A stretch of 64,000 nt of DNA from Candidatus Binatia bacterium (GCA_036563615.1 DATCMB010000018.1:248001-312000); one strand, 5' to 3'; shown: positions 48,560-57,345, counted from the stretch's first letter. A program made the numbers and translations. The notes: generated from the letters alone by a model not told the origin.

Positions 48560-49318
48560 CTAGCGGCGCGGCCGGCGGGCGACGAACATCTCGTGCCGTC
48601 CCTCGGGCACCTCGCTGTGCACGAGCGGCACGCACTCCGGCTCGAAGCCGACCTCGCGCAGGAGTCGCATCCAGTCGGCGCGCGCGAACAGCCCGACGAC
48701 GTGCCGGTCGTGCACGACGCGCGGCGTGCCGGACGCCTCGCGCAGCAGGTAGGCGAAGTCCGCGACGTAGGTCGAGTCCTCGGGGTCCGGGTCCCAGATC
48801 CACTCGAGGTAGCGCAGGCTGCGCGTCACGCCGTCGTGGCCGCCCGCGTGCGTCGTCGGCCGGAACGTCTCGCGGACGGCGTCGGGCGCGAACAGCGCCG
48901 CGCCGCCCGGACGGCAGTGGACGAACGCGGTGCGCATCGCGCGCTCGAGATCGGCGAGCGTCGTCATGTAGGCGATCGCGTCGTGCACGAACACGGCGTC
49001 GAACGTGCGGCCGAGGCGCACGTCGCGCATGTCGCCGAGCACGTGCTCGCACTCCGGGTTGAGCGCCTGGCTGACGTCAAGCATACCGGGAGAGCGCTCG
49101 ACCAGCGTCATCGTGAACCACGCCTTCAGGTGGCTCGCGTTGTTGCCGCCGCCGCTGCCGAGCTCGAGCAGCGAGCGCGGCGGCTCGTCGCAGGCGGCGA
49201 TCATCAGGTCACGGTAGATCGCGGCTTCCTCCGCGTAGTGCTCGGGGGGCGACAGCAGCGGCCACCACGAGGCGAGCTCGCCGTAGAGCTTCTCGAAGCC
49301 CTGCTCGTCCGGTTTCAT
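48560..49318 (-). CDS. Class I SAM-dependent methyltransferase
   Basis: A 252-residue methyltransferase. Motif I is LLELGSGGGNNA near 48-59, motif II is MTLVERSPGMLDVS, and FDAVFVHDAIAYM is the post-II strand. The substrate is unknown; the length and WDPDPEDSTYVADF region suggest a small-molecule enzyme. It is about 105 bases upstream of the AraC gene on the same strand. The 233 bases to the next plus-strand gene (49319-49551) hold no other gene. Confidence 0.82.
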   Translation of the reverse strand: MKPDEQGFEKLYGELASWWPLLSPPEHYAEEAAIYRDLMIAACDEPPRSLLELGSGGGNNASHLKAWFTMTLVERSPGMLDVSQALNPECEHVLGDMRDVRLGRTFDAVFVHDAIAYMTTLADLERAMRTAFVHCRPGGAALFAPDAVRETFRPTTHAGGHDGVTRSLRYLEWIWDPDPEDSTYVADFAYLLREASGTPRVVHDRHVVGLFARADWMRLLREVGFEPECVPLVHSEVPEGRHEMFVARRPRR

Positions 49319-49551
49319 CCGCTCTTCTTAGCAAGCGCGACGGCCGCAAGCGCAGCACCACGCTCGCCTGAGCGTGCAGCGTCGAGAAGGCGCACGTTGC
49401 ACGCGTCCTTGTAGGAATTGCCCGTCCCCGGCGGCGCGCGCGTCGAACGCGGCCTCGGCGCCGCGCACACGCTGAACGCAGCTCGCGAATCCGCCGATTT
49501 CGCGCCGCGGTACGGTTCCTGCTGCCGACACGCGCGCAGGAGGATCCGCAC

Positions 49552-49809
49552 ATGATGAAGTTCGCAATGCCCGTCGCCGCCGCCGCGCTGCTGCTCGTCG
49601 CCGCTCCCGCGTTCGCCGACAGCGAGACCCGCGTCGAGGAGACCTACGAGGAGCGCGACGGCTTCGATGAGCGCAGCGCGCAGCGCTCGCTCGAGATCGA
49701 GCGTGAGAAGGACGGCGACACGCGCTCCGTCGAGCGCAAGGAATCGATCGAGGCGGACGACGGTCAGGTCGAGCGCCGGGTCGAGGAGAAGGTCACCAAC
49801 GAGGACTGA
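49552..49809 (+). CDS. Small exported, highly charged protein
   Basis: An 85-residue protein. Signal peptide MMKFAMPVAAAALLLVAAPA is cleaved near FADS; the mature part is almost entirely Glu, Arg, Lys and Asp in alternating pattern (RVEETYEERD, VERRVEEKV), likely helical or disordered. Strong AGGAGG ribosome site. No family recognised. It leads a cluster with the 24-residue membrane peptide and a hybrid kinase. Confidence 0.65.
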   Translation: MMKFAMPVAAAALLLVAAPAFADSETRVEETYEERDGFDERSAQRSLEIEREKDGDTRSVERKESIEADDGQVERRVEEKVTNED

Positions 49810-49847
49810 CCGCGCACGCGGACTGAACTCGGAAAGGAGGAAGGCAC

Positions 49848-49922
49848 ATGCCGATCATTCTCTGGCTGCTGGGCGTACCGCTCGGGCTGGTGATCGTCCT
49901 CATGCTGATGGGCGTCATCTGA
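49848..49922 (+). CDS. 24-residue single-TM membrane peptide
   Basis: ATG 49848 is preceded by AAAGGAGGAAGG, a very strong ribosome site, and TGA is at 49920-49922. The product is almost wholly one hydrophobic segment (begins MPIILWLLGVPLGLVIV). Very similar tiny proteins with the LLGVPLGLVIVLMLLGVI pattern occur in many proteobacteria from memory; function unknown. It lies between the charged exported protein and the histidine kinase. Confidence 0.65.
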   Translation: MPIILWLLGVPLGLVIVLMLMGVI

Positions 49923-50010
49923 ACCAAGACTCTTCCGCGCCTCGGGCGCGCATGGCGTGCCCGAGGCGGTTCGGCGAGCGCACACCGCTCGCACCGCAAC
50001 GGTGTTTCCG

Positions 50011-51594
50011 ATGACCGTCTCCGAGCGCATCGCCGACGTGATCGATGCCGAGCGCGAGAGCATCCTGCGTCGCTGGCGCGACGAGGCGCGCAACGCGCCG
50101 CCCGCCGCGCAGCGGGCGCTGACCGACATCGACCTCGAGGACCATCTGCCCCAGCTGCTGCGCGAGCTCGCGCGCACCATGCGCGGCGAGCCGACGCCGC
50201 AGGTCGAGCACGACGGTGCGCAGCACGGGCGTCAGCGTCGCGAGCTCGGCTACGAGGTCGACGAGTGCCTGTGCGAGATGCACCTCTTTCGCACGGTTCT
50301 GCTCGACGTCGTGGAGGCACGCCGCGATCTGATCGCCGGCAGCCCGGGCGACGACCTCGTCGCCGCGCGCCGCAGGCTCTTCGAGTTGCTCGACCGCAGC
50401 GTGCAAGCGTCGGTGCGTCAATACACGCGCGACGCGGAGGACGAGCGCGACGACGCGTACGCGCGCCTCACCGAGGCCAACGACGAGCTGCACTCGGGCC
50501 ACCGCGAGAAGGACCGCTTCTTCGCGGTGCTCGCGCACGAGCTGCGCAACCAGCTCACGCCGATCGCGACCTCGGTCAACCTGCTGCGGGTTCCCGACTT
50601 GACGTCCGACCGGCGCGACCGCGCGCTCGGCATCATCGAGCGTCAGATGCGGCAGCAGAAGCGGCTGATCGACGACCTGCTCGACGTGAACCGCATCGCG
50701 CACGGCAAGGTCGAGCTCGAGCGCACGCTGGTCGACCTGCGCGAGGCCGCGCGCCACGCGAGCGAGTCCTGCCTGCAGGCGATCGAGACGAAGGCGCAGC
50801 GCCTGCAGATGACGCTGCCGGCGGAGCCGGTGCTCGTCCTCGCCGACGTCGGACGCATGACGCAGGTGCTGACCAACCTCGTCGGCAACGCGAGCAAGTT
50901 CACGCCGGACGGCGGCGCGATCTTCGTCGATCTCGCGCAAGACGGCGAGCACGCCGTGCTGCGCGTTCGTGACGACGGCGCCGGCATCGACCGCGACATG
51001 CAGGCGCGGATCTTCGAGCTCTACGCGCAGGCGGAGTCGTCGGTGCGCCACAAGGAGGGCGGGCTCGGCATCGGGCTCTGGCTCGCGCGGACGCTCGTCG
51101 AGCTCCACGCCGGCACGCTGCACGTCGAGAGCGAGGGTGTCGGCAGGGGAACGTCGTTCGTCGTCCGGCTGCCGATCGCCGACGAGCAGGCGCAGCAGGC
51201 GCACTTCGCGCACGGCCGGCCGCTCATCGCGGTGGTCGAGGACAACGAGGACGCGCGCACCTCCATGGTCGACGTGCTGTCGATCTGGGGCTACGACGTG
51301 GTCGAGGCCGTCGACGGCGAGGAAGCGCTCGCGGTCGCGCGAAGCCGCGAGCCGACGGTATTTCTACTCGATATCGGGCTGCCGCGCGTCGACGGCTACG
51401 AGGTCGCGCGACGCCTGCGCGCGATGAACGGCAGCCGGCGTCCGCTGCTGATCGCGCTCAGCGGCTACGCGAGCGGCGACGACCGGCGCCGCTCCCTCGA
51501 GGCGGGCTTCGATCACCACCTGTCGAAGCCGGTCGACGTCGATCGGCTGCGCGAGATCCTCGAGCGATCCGTGCGCAGCGAAAGGAGGACGTGA
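50011..51594 (+). CDS. Hybrid sensor histidine kinase with C-terminal receiver
   Basis: A 527-residue cytoplasmic protein with no TM segment. An N-terminal helical RsbRD-like sensor domain (about 1-150) is followed by a coiled linker, HisKA with phospho-acceptor H176 in VLAHELRNQLTP, HATPase (NLVGNASKFTPD, RDDGAGID, GGLGIGLWLAR) and a receiver with phospho-acceptor D454 in VFLLDIGLP. ATG 50011 is preferred over GTG 49957. Its stop overlaps the next ATG (TGATG). The output partner is unknown. Confidence 0.87.
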   Translation: MTVSERIADVIDAERESILRRWRDEARNAPPAAQRALTDIDLEDHLPQLLRELARTMRGEPTPQVEHDGAQHGRQRRELGYEVDECLCEMHLFRTVLLDVVEARRDLIAGSPGDDLVAARRRLFELLDRSVQASVRQYTRDAEDERDDAYARLTEANDELHSGHREKDRFFAVLAHELRNQLTPIATSVNLLRVPDLTSDRRDRALGIIERQMRQQKRLIDDLLDVNRIAHGKVELERTLVDLREAARHASESCLQAIETKAQRLQMTLPAEPVLVLADVGRMTQVLTNLVGNASKFTPDGGAIFVDLAQDGEHAVLRVRDDGAGIDRDMQARIFELYAQAESSVRHKEGGLGIGLWLARTLVELHAGTLHVESEGVGRGTSFVVRLPIADEQAQQAHFAHGRPLIAVVEDNEDARTSMVDVLSIWGYDVVEAVDGEEALAVARSREPTVFLLDIGLPRVDGYEVARRLRAMNGSRRPLLIALSGYASGDDRRRSLEAGFDHHLSKPVDVDRLREILERSVRSERRT

Positions 51595-52157
51595 TGAACG
51601 GCGTGCTCGCAGGTGTCGTCGGGGGCGTCACCGCGACGCTTCCCATGACCGCCGCGATGGAGATGATGCACGGCGCCTTGCCGCTTCCGCAGCAGCACCC
51701 GTTGCCGCCGCGACGCATCACGGAGCGCCTCACCGACGGCGGCGTTCCCGCGCTCGGCGAGGGCGGCGACGTCGCGACGACGATGCTCCTGCACTTCGGC
51801 TACGGCGGCGCGATGGGCGGTCTCTACGGCGCCGTCGCGGATCGTCTGCCGGGACCGGCGCTCGCGAAGGGCGTCGCCTTCGGTCTCGGCGTCTGGGCCG
51901 CGAGCTATCTGCTCGGGCTGCCCGCGCTCGGCCTCGAGCGCAACGCGCTGCGCGAGCCCGCGGAGCGCAACGTCCTGATGATCGCCGCGCACGTCGTGTG
52001 GGGCGCGATGCTCGGCGCGACCGTCGCGCGCCTGCACGACGACGATCGCGTGCGTCCGGTGTCGCGCTCGGCGATCCGACCGCGTCCGGCAAAGAGCAGG
52101 GTGCAGCGTGCGGACGGTCGGCGCTGGCTGTCGCTGGTGCGGCGCGCGGAGGCGTGA
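51594..52157 (+). CDS. Membrane protein, possibly DUF1440-like
   Basis: A 187-residue membrane protein. Glycine-rich N-terminus NGVLAGVVGGVTATLPMTAAMEMM, three to four hydrophobic segments (GYGGAMGGLYGAV, GVAFGLGVWAASYLLGL, MIAAHVVWGAMLGATVA) and a basic C-terminal tail of about 30 residues. The layout resembles YagU/DUF1440 proteins. The AGGAGG ribosome site lies inside the kinase 3' end and the start codon shares one base with its stop, so coupling to the kinase is likely. Confidence 0.65.
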   Translation: MNGVLAGVVGGVTATLPMTAAMEMMHGALPLPQQHPLPPRRITERLTDGGVPALGEGGDVATTMLLHFGYGGAMGGLYGAVADRLPGPALAKGVAFGLGVWAASYLLGLPALGLERNALREPAERNVLMIAAHVVWGAMLGATVARLHDDDRVRPVSRSAIRPRPAKSRVQRADGRRWLSLVRRAEA

Positions 52158-52221
52158 GCGCGCCTGGTCCTCTCGCGTCGCTGCGCTGCGTTCGGGCTCC
52201 GTGCGCAGAGCGCGGCAGCGC

Positions 52222-53850
52222 TCAGCCGCACGACCCGGCGCGCTTGAGCGGACCGCTCGCCTCCGCGGCGAGCCGCGGCAGCCGCACGCGAAACACCGTG
52301 CCGCGGTCGCGACCCTCGCTGTGCACCTCGACGTCGCCGCCGTGCAGCTCGACCAGGTGGCGGACGATCGTGAGGCCGAGCCCGAGCCCGCCCTGCTGAC
52401 GCGCCGCCGTCGACTCGGCCTGCCAGAAGCGCTCGAACACGCGCGACAGCATGTCCGGGTCGATGCCGCGCCCATCGTCGCGGACCTCGATCACGGCGTC
52501 GTTGCCGACGCCGCGCAGGTGCACGCCGACCACGCCGCCCGCCGGGGTGAACTTGACGGCGTTCGAGAGCAGGTTCCACACGACCTGCTGCATCCGGTCG
52601 GCGTCGCAGACCACCAATCCGACGTCCGGCTCGAGCACGCTTTCGAGCTGGACCTGCTTCGCGTCCGCGGAGAAGCGGACGGCGTCGAGCGCGCGCTCGA
52701 TGACCGTGCGCAGGTCGGTCGGCACCGGGTCCAGGCGGATCTTGCCGGACACGATGCTCGACACGTCGAGCAGGTCGCCGACGAGCTGGTGCTGCTGCTG
52801 CGCGTTGCGGTGGATCGCCTCGAGCGCCTCGCGACGCTCCGGCTCGTCGAGCTTGTCCTCGAGGAGGATGCCCGACCAGCCGAGGATCGGTGAGAGCGGC
52901 GCGCGCAGCTCGTGCGAGAGCATCGCGAGGAACTGATCCTTGGCGCGGTTCGCCGCTTCCGCCTCTTGGCGCGCCGCCTTCTCGCGGGCGAGCAGCAGCT
53001 CGCGCTCGGCCTCGAGCGTGCGCTGCTCGGTGACGTCGAGCATCGCGCCGATCAGGCGCCGAGCCTTGCCGGTGGCGTCGCGCTCGATGAAGGCACGGTC
53101 GACGACGTTGGCGAAGCCGCCGTCGCGACGCCGGAAGCGGTACTCGGCGGCCCAGCCGGGCGCGTCGCCGTCGATCGCTGCGTGAATGTCCGTGAGCACC
53201 TGCGTGCGCTCGTCGGGGTGAATGCGATCGGACCACCAGCTCGCGTCCTCGTCGACGTCCTCCTGGTGGTAGTCGAACAGCGTGCGCAGGCCGTCGCTCC
53301 ACTGCACGGCGTTGGTGTCGAGGTTCCACTCGTAGACCGCGTCGGCGATCACCCGCGAGACCAGGCGGTAGCGCTCCTCGCTCGTACGCAGCGCCGTCTC
53401 TGCGCGCCGTCGCTCGGTGACGTCCTCCATCGTGACCACGGCGAATCCGGGCTCGTCGTGCAGCGCCGCGGCCTGCACCGATGCCCAGACGGTCGAGCCG
53501 TCGCCGCGCGTGAAGCGGCCCTCGCACGCGAAGCGCGGGATGCTGCCGCTCGCGAGCTGGCGGAAGAGCGCCGCGAGCGCCGCGCGGTCGTCGGGGTGGG
53601 CGAGGCCGACGATCGTCCGCTCGAGCAGCTCGTCGTGCTCGTAGCCGAGCAGACGACACAGCGCGGGGTTGGCGGCCAGCGTGCGGTCGTTCGCGAGGCC
53701 GACGCGGGCGTTGCCGACGCCCGATTCCTCGAACATCGCGCGATAGGTCACGTCGTTGGCCGGCGTCCGCACGGAGATCAGCCGCCGTACGGCGGCCGCG
53801 CAAGCGGACAGCACCGCGAATGCCCGGTTCGCGACGGCCGAGCGACGCAT
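52222..53850 (-). CDS. PAS-domain sensor histidine kinase
   Basis: A 542-residue cytosolic kinase. Two PAS domains with PAC tails (about 35-150 and 155-275; AVVTMEDVTERRRAE and GAMLDVTEQRTLEAE) precede a coiled coil, HisKA (MLSHELRAPLSPILGWSG) and HATPase (NLLSNAVKFTPAGG, DDGRGIDPD, GGLGLGLTIVRH). There is no receiver. ATG 53850 is used; ATG 53928 would add 26 residues but overlaps an AT-rich stretch with a TTGACG that looks like promoter. It converges with the preceding membrane gene. Confidence 0.85.
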   Translation of the reverse strand: MRRSAVANRAFAVLSACAAAVRRLISVRTPANDVTYRAMFEESGVGNARVGLANDRTLAANPALCRLLGYEHDELLERTIVGLAHPDDRAALAALFRQLASGSIPRFACEGRFTRGDGSTVWASVQAAALHDEPGFAVVTMEDVTERRRAETALRTSEERYRLVSRVIADAVYEWNLDTNAVQWSDGLRTLFDYHQEDVDEDASWWSDRIHPDERTQVLTDIHAAIDGDAPGWAAEYRFRRRDGGFANVVDRAFIERDATGKARRLIGAMLDVTEQRTLEAERELLLAREKAARQEAEAANRAKDQFLAMLSHELRAPLSPILGWSGILLEDKLDEPERREALEAIHRNAQQQHQLVGDLLDVSSIVSGKIRLDPVPTDLRTVIERALDAVRFSADAKQVQLESVLEPDVGLVVCDADRMQQVVWNLLSNAVKFTPAGGVVGVHLRGVGNDAVIEVRDDGRGIDPDMLSRVFERFWQAESTAARQQGGLGLGLTIVRHLVELHGGDVEVHSEGRDRGTVFRVRLPRLAAEASGPLKRAGSCG

Positions 53851-53935
53851 GCCACGCTCATCGGCAATTTGCTGCCGGATCACGAGACGGCCCACCCGAA
53901 GCCGTCTCAATCGAATTTTTTGATGCAATCGTCAA

Positions 53936-54304
53936 CTAGATTCTGGATCCGCCGTGCGCCTTCTCGGCGGCCGGGCGAGCGAGCCCGACCTCGATGCGAC
54001 CGTCGCTCCGACGCACGGGAAACGTCGGCACCGGACGGCGGACCGGAGGGGCCGCGGGGCTGCCGTCGCGGACGTCGATCTTGCCGCCGTGCAGCGGGCA
54101 CTCGAGGAGGAAGCCGCACAGCCGTCCGCCGGAGAGCCGCGTCTTCGCGTGCGAGCACTCGTCGCGCAGCACGAAGGGCGTGCCCTGCGCGTTGCACAGC
54201 ACGAACGCCTCGCCGTCGAGCGTGAAGCCGCGCGTGCGTCCGGGCTCGGGCAGCGCGACCGGCACTGCGATCCATGCGAGCTCGTCGGCGAGAGCGTCGC
54301 TCAT
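53936..54304 (-). CDS. Rieske-type [2Fe-2S] ferredoxin
   Basis: A 122-residue Rieske ferredoxin. Ligands are C-x-H in RDECSHAKT and C-x2-H in LECPLHGGKID; the proline-rich loop PAAPPVRRPVPTFPV follows. It probably passes electrons to the oxygenase subunit encoded upstream, with which it overlaps by 4 bases (ATGA). No reductase gene is nearby. Confidence 0.88.
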   Translation of the reverse strand: MSDALADELAWIAVPVALPEPGRTRGFTLDGEAFVLCNAQGTPFVLRDECSHAKTRLSGGRLCGFLLECPLHGGKIDVRDGSPAAPPVRRPVPTFPVRRSDGRIEVGLARPAAEKAHGGSRI

Positions 54305-55572
54305 CGCCGCGGCTCCTCGCCGACGTAGCGCATCAGCGTTTCGTGGAAGTGGCGGATGCGGATCTCCTGCGTGCCGAGGTGCAGCTCGCGGAAGGCGAGC
54401 GAACGCATGCCCTGCTGGATGCGCGGCAGGTTGTAGAGGTCCTCGTCGAGCAGGTTGCCGCCCTCGATCAATCCCTCGAAGCGATCGCCGTCGGCGGCGC
54501 GCAGGCGGAGCTTCTCCGGGCGCGGCACGTCCTGTGCGGGCGTGTTCACGAGGTTCAGGAAGTCGAAGTACATCTTGTTCGGGTCGTCGGGGTGCGGGCG
54601 GTGCGTGAACACCCAGACGAACAGCGAGTGCGTGTTGAAGGTGACGTTCGGGAAGATCGTGTAGTGCCAGTCGTCGCAGAGCTGCGACTCATTGAGGCGA
54701 GAGACGTCGGCGCCGAGCATTGGCGCCATGGCGCGGATCGCCTGCGCGAACGCGGCGCGCGCGTCTGCCTCGCTGCCCTCGAAGTCGCGCACGCCGACCC
54801 GTTCGAGGAAGAGCTCCTTGATCTCCGGCGTCACCGTGCCGGCGCCCGGGTGACGCAGGCTCGCCTGCAGCTCCGGGTAGATCATCCGCGAGTGCTTCTC
54901 GAAGCAGTCGTAGCGCGTTCGCGTGTCGTCGCTGAACGCGATCGTCCACGGGTGCGTCGCGGAGATGTGGTAGGCCTCGTTGAACGCGTCGACCGAGGTC
55001 TTCCAGTTGCAGTCGATCTCGATCGTGCAATCGAAGGCGATCTTCCAGCGCTCGAAGCCGTACGGCGCGAGCTGCTCCGCGACGACGCCGAGGTAGCTCT
55101 CGAGCGGCTCGACGTTCGGATCGAGGCAGACGAAGACGAACCCCGCCCAGGTCTCGCAGCGCACCGGACGCAGGCTCAGGCGATCCACGGGCACGCCCTG
55201 CGGGAAGCACTCCGGGTCGAGCGCGGCGATCAGCGTGCCGTCGATCGCGTAGCGCCAGCCGTGGAACAGGCAGGCGAACTCCTCGGCGTGCCCGCGTCCC
55301 GGCTCGCGCAGCCGGTTGCCCCGGTGCATGCAGACGTTGTGGCGCGCGGCGATCCGCCCGTCGGGCAGGCGGATCACCAGGATCGACTCCGGGCCGATCT
55401 CGAAGGTGAAGTAGTCGCCGGGCTCGGGGATGTCGGATTCACGGCCTGCGAGCAGCCAGACGCGCGTCCACATGCGCTGCCACTCGAGCTCTGCGAACTC
55501 ACGGCTCGTGTAGCGCTCCTTCGGAATCGGGGCGGTTCCGAGGTCGGCTGCCGTGACGGTCGTGCGGTTCAC
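54301..55572 (-). CDS. Rieske non-haem iron ring-hydroxylating oxygenase, alpha subunit
   Basis: Catalytic oxygenase subunit of 423 residues. The Rieske site is CMHRG and CLFHGW (about 80-105). The mononuclear iron site is the 2-His motif in AFNEAYHISATHP near 212 with a carboxylate later. The aromatic or other substrate cannot be inferred; there is no beta subunit, suggesting an alpha-only oxygenase. GTG 55572 has GGAG about 9 bases upstream. Coupled to the ferredoxin. Confidence 0.88.
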   Translation of the reverse strand: MNRTTVTAADLGTAPIPKERYTSREFAELEWQRMWTRVWLLAGRESDIPEPGDYFTFEIGPESILVIRLPDGRIAARHNVCMHRGNRLREPGRGHAEEFACLFHGWRYAIDGTLIAALDPECFPQGVPVDRLSLRPVRCETWAGFVFVCLDPNVEPLESYLGVVAEQLAPYGFERWKIAFDCTIEIDCNWKTSVDAFNEAYHISATHPWTIAFSDDTRTRYDCFEKHSRMIYPELQASLRHPGAGTVTPEIKELFLERVGVRDFEGSEADARAAFAQAIRAMAPMLGADVSRLNESQLCDDWHYTIFPNVTFNTHSLFVWVFTHRPHPDDPNKMYFDFLNLVNTPAQDVPRPEKLRLRAADGDRFEGLIEGGNLLDEDLYNLPRIQQGMRSLAFRELHLGTQEIRIRHFHETLMRYVGEEPRR

Positions 55573-55648
55573 CGGCGGGGACTCCTGCCGGCACCGTCCG
55601 AGAGATCGGCGCGGGAGTCAAGGTCGCCGGATGTGCGCTGGCGGCGGC

Positions 55649-55855
55649 CTACTTCTCGGCCGGCCGCGGCCGGTCGACGAGCTCCTTCGGCGTGAAGGTG
55701 ACCTTGCCGTTCTGCAGCTCGACCTCGAGGTAGTCGCCGGGCGTCAAGTCGAGCTCCTCGACGATGCGCTTCGGGATCACGACCTGGTGCGTCGCCCCGA
55801 GCTTCACCGCCTGCGGCCGCCGCTCGATCCGCTCTCTTCGTCTTCGACGATCCAT
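55649..55855 (-). CDS. AbrB/MazE/SpoVT-type DNA-binding protein
   Basis: A 68-residue swapped-hairpin DNA-binding protein: QAVKLGATHQVVIPKRIVEELD, TPGDYLEVELQNGKVTFTP. The N-terminus is very basic (RRRRERIERRP). Such proteins are antitoxins or transition regulators, but no toxin gene adjoins it. ATG 55855 is the only start that keeps the compact domain. It lies upstream of the Rieske genes on the same strand, with 76 bases between, and might regulate them. Confidence 0.75.
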   Translation of the reverse strand: MDRRRRRERIERRPQAVKLGATHQVVIPKRIVEELDLTPGDYLEVELQNGKVTFTPKELVDRPRPAEK

Positions 55856-56143
55856 CGAAAGTCTCGGGAAAGTTCGCGTCGGCGCGCGCGGGTGCGCACG
55901 ACGCCGACGGAGAGGACGCCCACGCAAACTCGGGGCCGTGCGCGAGCGCACGACGGAGCGTGCGCGATTCGTCGCGACGCGAACGACGGCGGCCAAATCT
56001 ACAGAGCTACAAGGGCGGTACTTACATAAACCGTACGCCCGTCGTCGCCGAACTTGCGACGTTTGCTCGCGGCGGGCTTGGCCGCGGGCTTGCTCTCCGC
56101 GGGGCAGGGGGGAATGGTCCCGCTTCCCGTTTGGTTGGAGAGA
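55856..56143. other. Intergenic region with an AT-richer patch
   Basis: No gene is supported. An AT-richer stretch near 55990-56035 (around TACTTACATAAACC) could hold a promoter for either side, but I see no well-spaced boxes. On the minus strand an open frame from about 56101 to 55999 encodes a Lys/Ala-rich tail ending YVSTALVAL, yet it lacks an acceptable start codon, so I did not call it. Confidence 0.4.
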
Positions 56144-56260
56144 ATGATGAACGCCAGTGAGCCGACGCGGCGATCGCACCGCGACGTCGAGAACCTGCTC
56201 GAGCCGCGCGACGCGCAGCTCGAGCAAGGCTTCGCCATCCGCGTGGCGAGGCTGTCGTGA
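56144..56260 (+). CDS. Possible 38-residue protein upstream of the ROK gene
   Basis: ATG 56144 (or 56147) follows TTGGAGAG by about 3 bases and opens a frame with strongly GC-biased third positions, ending at TGA 56258-56260. The product is charged (MNASEPTRRSHRDVENLLEP...). It ends 26 bases before the ROK start and could be a leader or a real small gene. No homology recognised; evidence is codon usage and the ribosome site only. Confidence 0.3.
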   Translation: MMNASEPTRRSHRDVENLLEPRDAQLEQGFAIRVARLS

Positions 56261-56286
56261 GGGCGCTCGGCCGCGGAGGGTCGGCG

Positions 56287-57345
56287 ATGTCGAGCGACGT
56301 CAGCAGGAATCCCGTCGCCGGCCACGGCAGCATGCGGCTGCCGTCGGTCGACATCGACAGCTACAACGTGGAGCTCCGCGACGACGAGGGCTTCATTGGC
56401 GACCGCGCGAACCGCCGCGCCTTCGGCGAGAGCCTCGAGAAGTGGCGCGAGCCGCTGCGCAAGCTCGGCGCCGATCCGTTCGGCGAGCGCGAGACCGCGG
56501 ATCTCGGCAAGAAGGAGCTCGAGGCGATCCTCACCAAGGGCGATCCCGAGGCCGCGGGCGTCGTGCAGGGCGCGATCGAGGACTTCGCGCAGGAGCTCTC
56601 CGGCGTCATCCGGCGCTTCCTGAAGATCAAGGACTGGCGCGACACCGAGCGCATCGTCGTCGGCGGCGGCTTCAGCTCGGGCCGCATCGGCGAGCTCGCC
56701 ATCGGACGCGCGAGCGTCATCCTGAAGAGCGAGGACCTGCCGATCGACGTCGTCTCGATCAGCCACCATCCGGACGAGGCCGGGCTCGTCGGCGCCGCGC
56801 ACCTCGCGCCGTCGTGGATCTTCTCCGGCCACGACGCGATCCTCGGCGTCGACATCGGCGGCACCAACATCCGCGCCGGCGTCGTGCAGCTGAACTTGAA
56901 GAAGGCGTCCGACCTCTCGAAGGCCGAGGTGTGGAAGTCCGAGCTCTGGCGTCACGGCGACGAGAAGGTGAAGCGCGACGAGGCCGTCGAGAAGCTCGTC
57001 GACATGCTGCGCGGCTTGATCCGTCGCGCGGACCGTGAGGGGCTCTCGCTCGCGCCCTTCATCGGCATCGGCTGTCCGGGCAAGATCGAGGAGGACGGCT
57101 CGATCGCGAGCGGCTCGCAGAACCTGCCCGGCAACTGGGAGAGCAGCCGCTTCAGCCTGCCGCGTTGCTTGACGGAGGCGATCGAGTCGATCGGCGAGCA
57201 CGACACCGTCGTGCTCATGCACAACGACGCCGTGGTGCAGGGCCTGAGCGAGGTGCCGTCGATGCAGGACATCGAGCACTGGGCCGTGCTGACCATCGGC
57301 ACCGGTCTCGGCAACGCCCGATTCACCAATCGTTCGGGTCGCTGA
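56287..57345 (+). CDS. ROK-family sugar kinase-like protein
   Basis: A 352-residue protein of the ROK (repressor/ORF/kinase) family. The phosphate-1 motif ILGVDIGGTNIRAGVV lies unusually far in (about residue 190), preceded by a long N-terminal region with its own Gly-rich stretch IVVGGGFSSGRIGE. GIGCPGKIEEDGSI and MHNDAVVQG are the usual sugar-binding/catalytic region. The C-terminus stops soon after TIGTGLGNARF, so the domain looks shortened compared with typical ROK kinases. GGAGGG precedes ATG 56287. Substrate unknown. Confidence 0.75.
   Translation: MSSDVSRNPVAGHGSMRLPSVDIDSYNVELRDDEGFIGDRANRRAFGESLEKWREPLRKLGADPFGERETADLGKKELEAILTKGDPEAAGVVQGAIEDFAQELSGVIRRFLKIKDWRDTERIVVGGGFSSGRIGELAIGRASVILKSEDLPIDVVSISHHPDEAGLVGAAHLAPSWIFSGHDAILGVDIGGTNIRAGVVQLNLKKASDLSKAEVWKSELWRHGDEKVKRDEAVEKLVDMLRGLIRRADREGLSLAPFIGIGCPGKIEEDGSIASGSQNLPGNWESSRFSLPRCLTEAIESIGEHDTVVLMHNDAVVQGLSEVPSMQDIEHWAVLTIGTGLGNARFTNRSGR

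Noticed and set aside
49319..49551. ECF-type promoter around GGAATT at 49414
   Set aside because: No matching -10 element lies at the expected distance.
53907..53935. Full sigma-70 promoter for the PAS kinase
   Set aside because: A TTGACG is present on the minus strand, but the -10 position reads GATTGA, too weak to call.
55649..55855. Toxin-antitoxin module
   Set aside because: The AbrB-like gene is present but no toxin-like gene adjoins it on either side.
55999..56101. Small minus-strand gene with Lys/Ala-rich product
   Set aside because: No acceptable start codon or ribosome site; only an open frame of biased composition.
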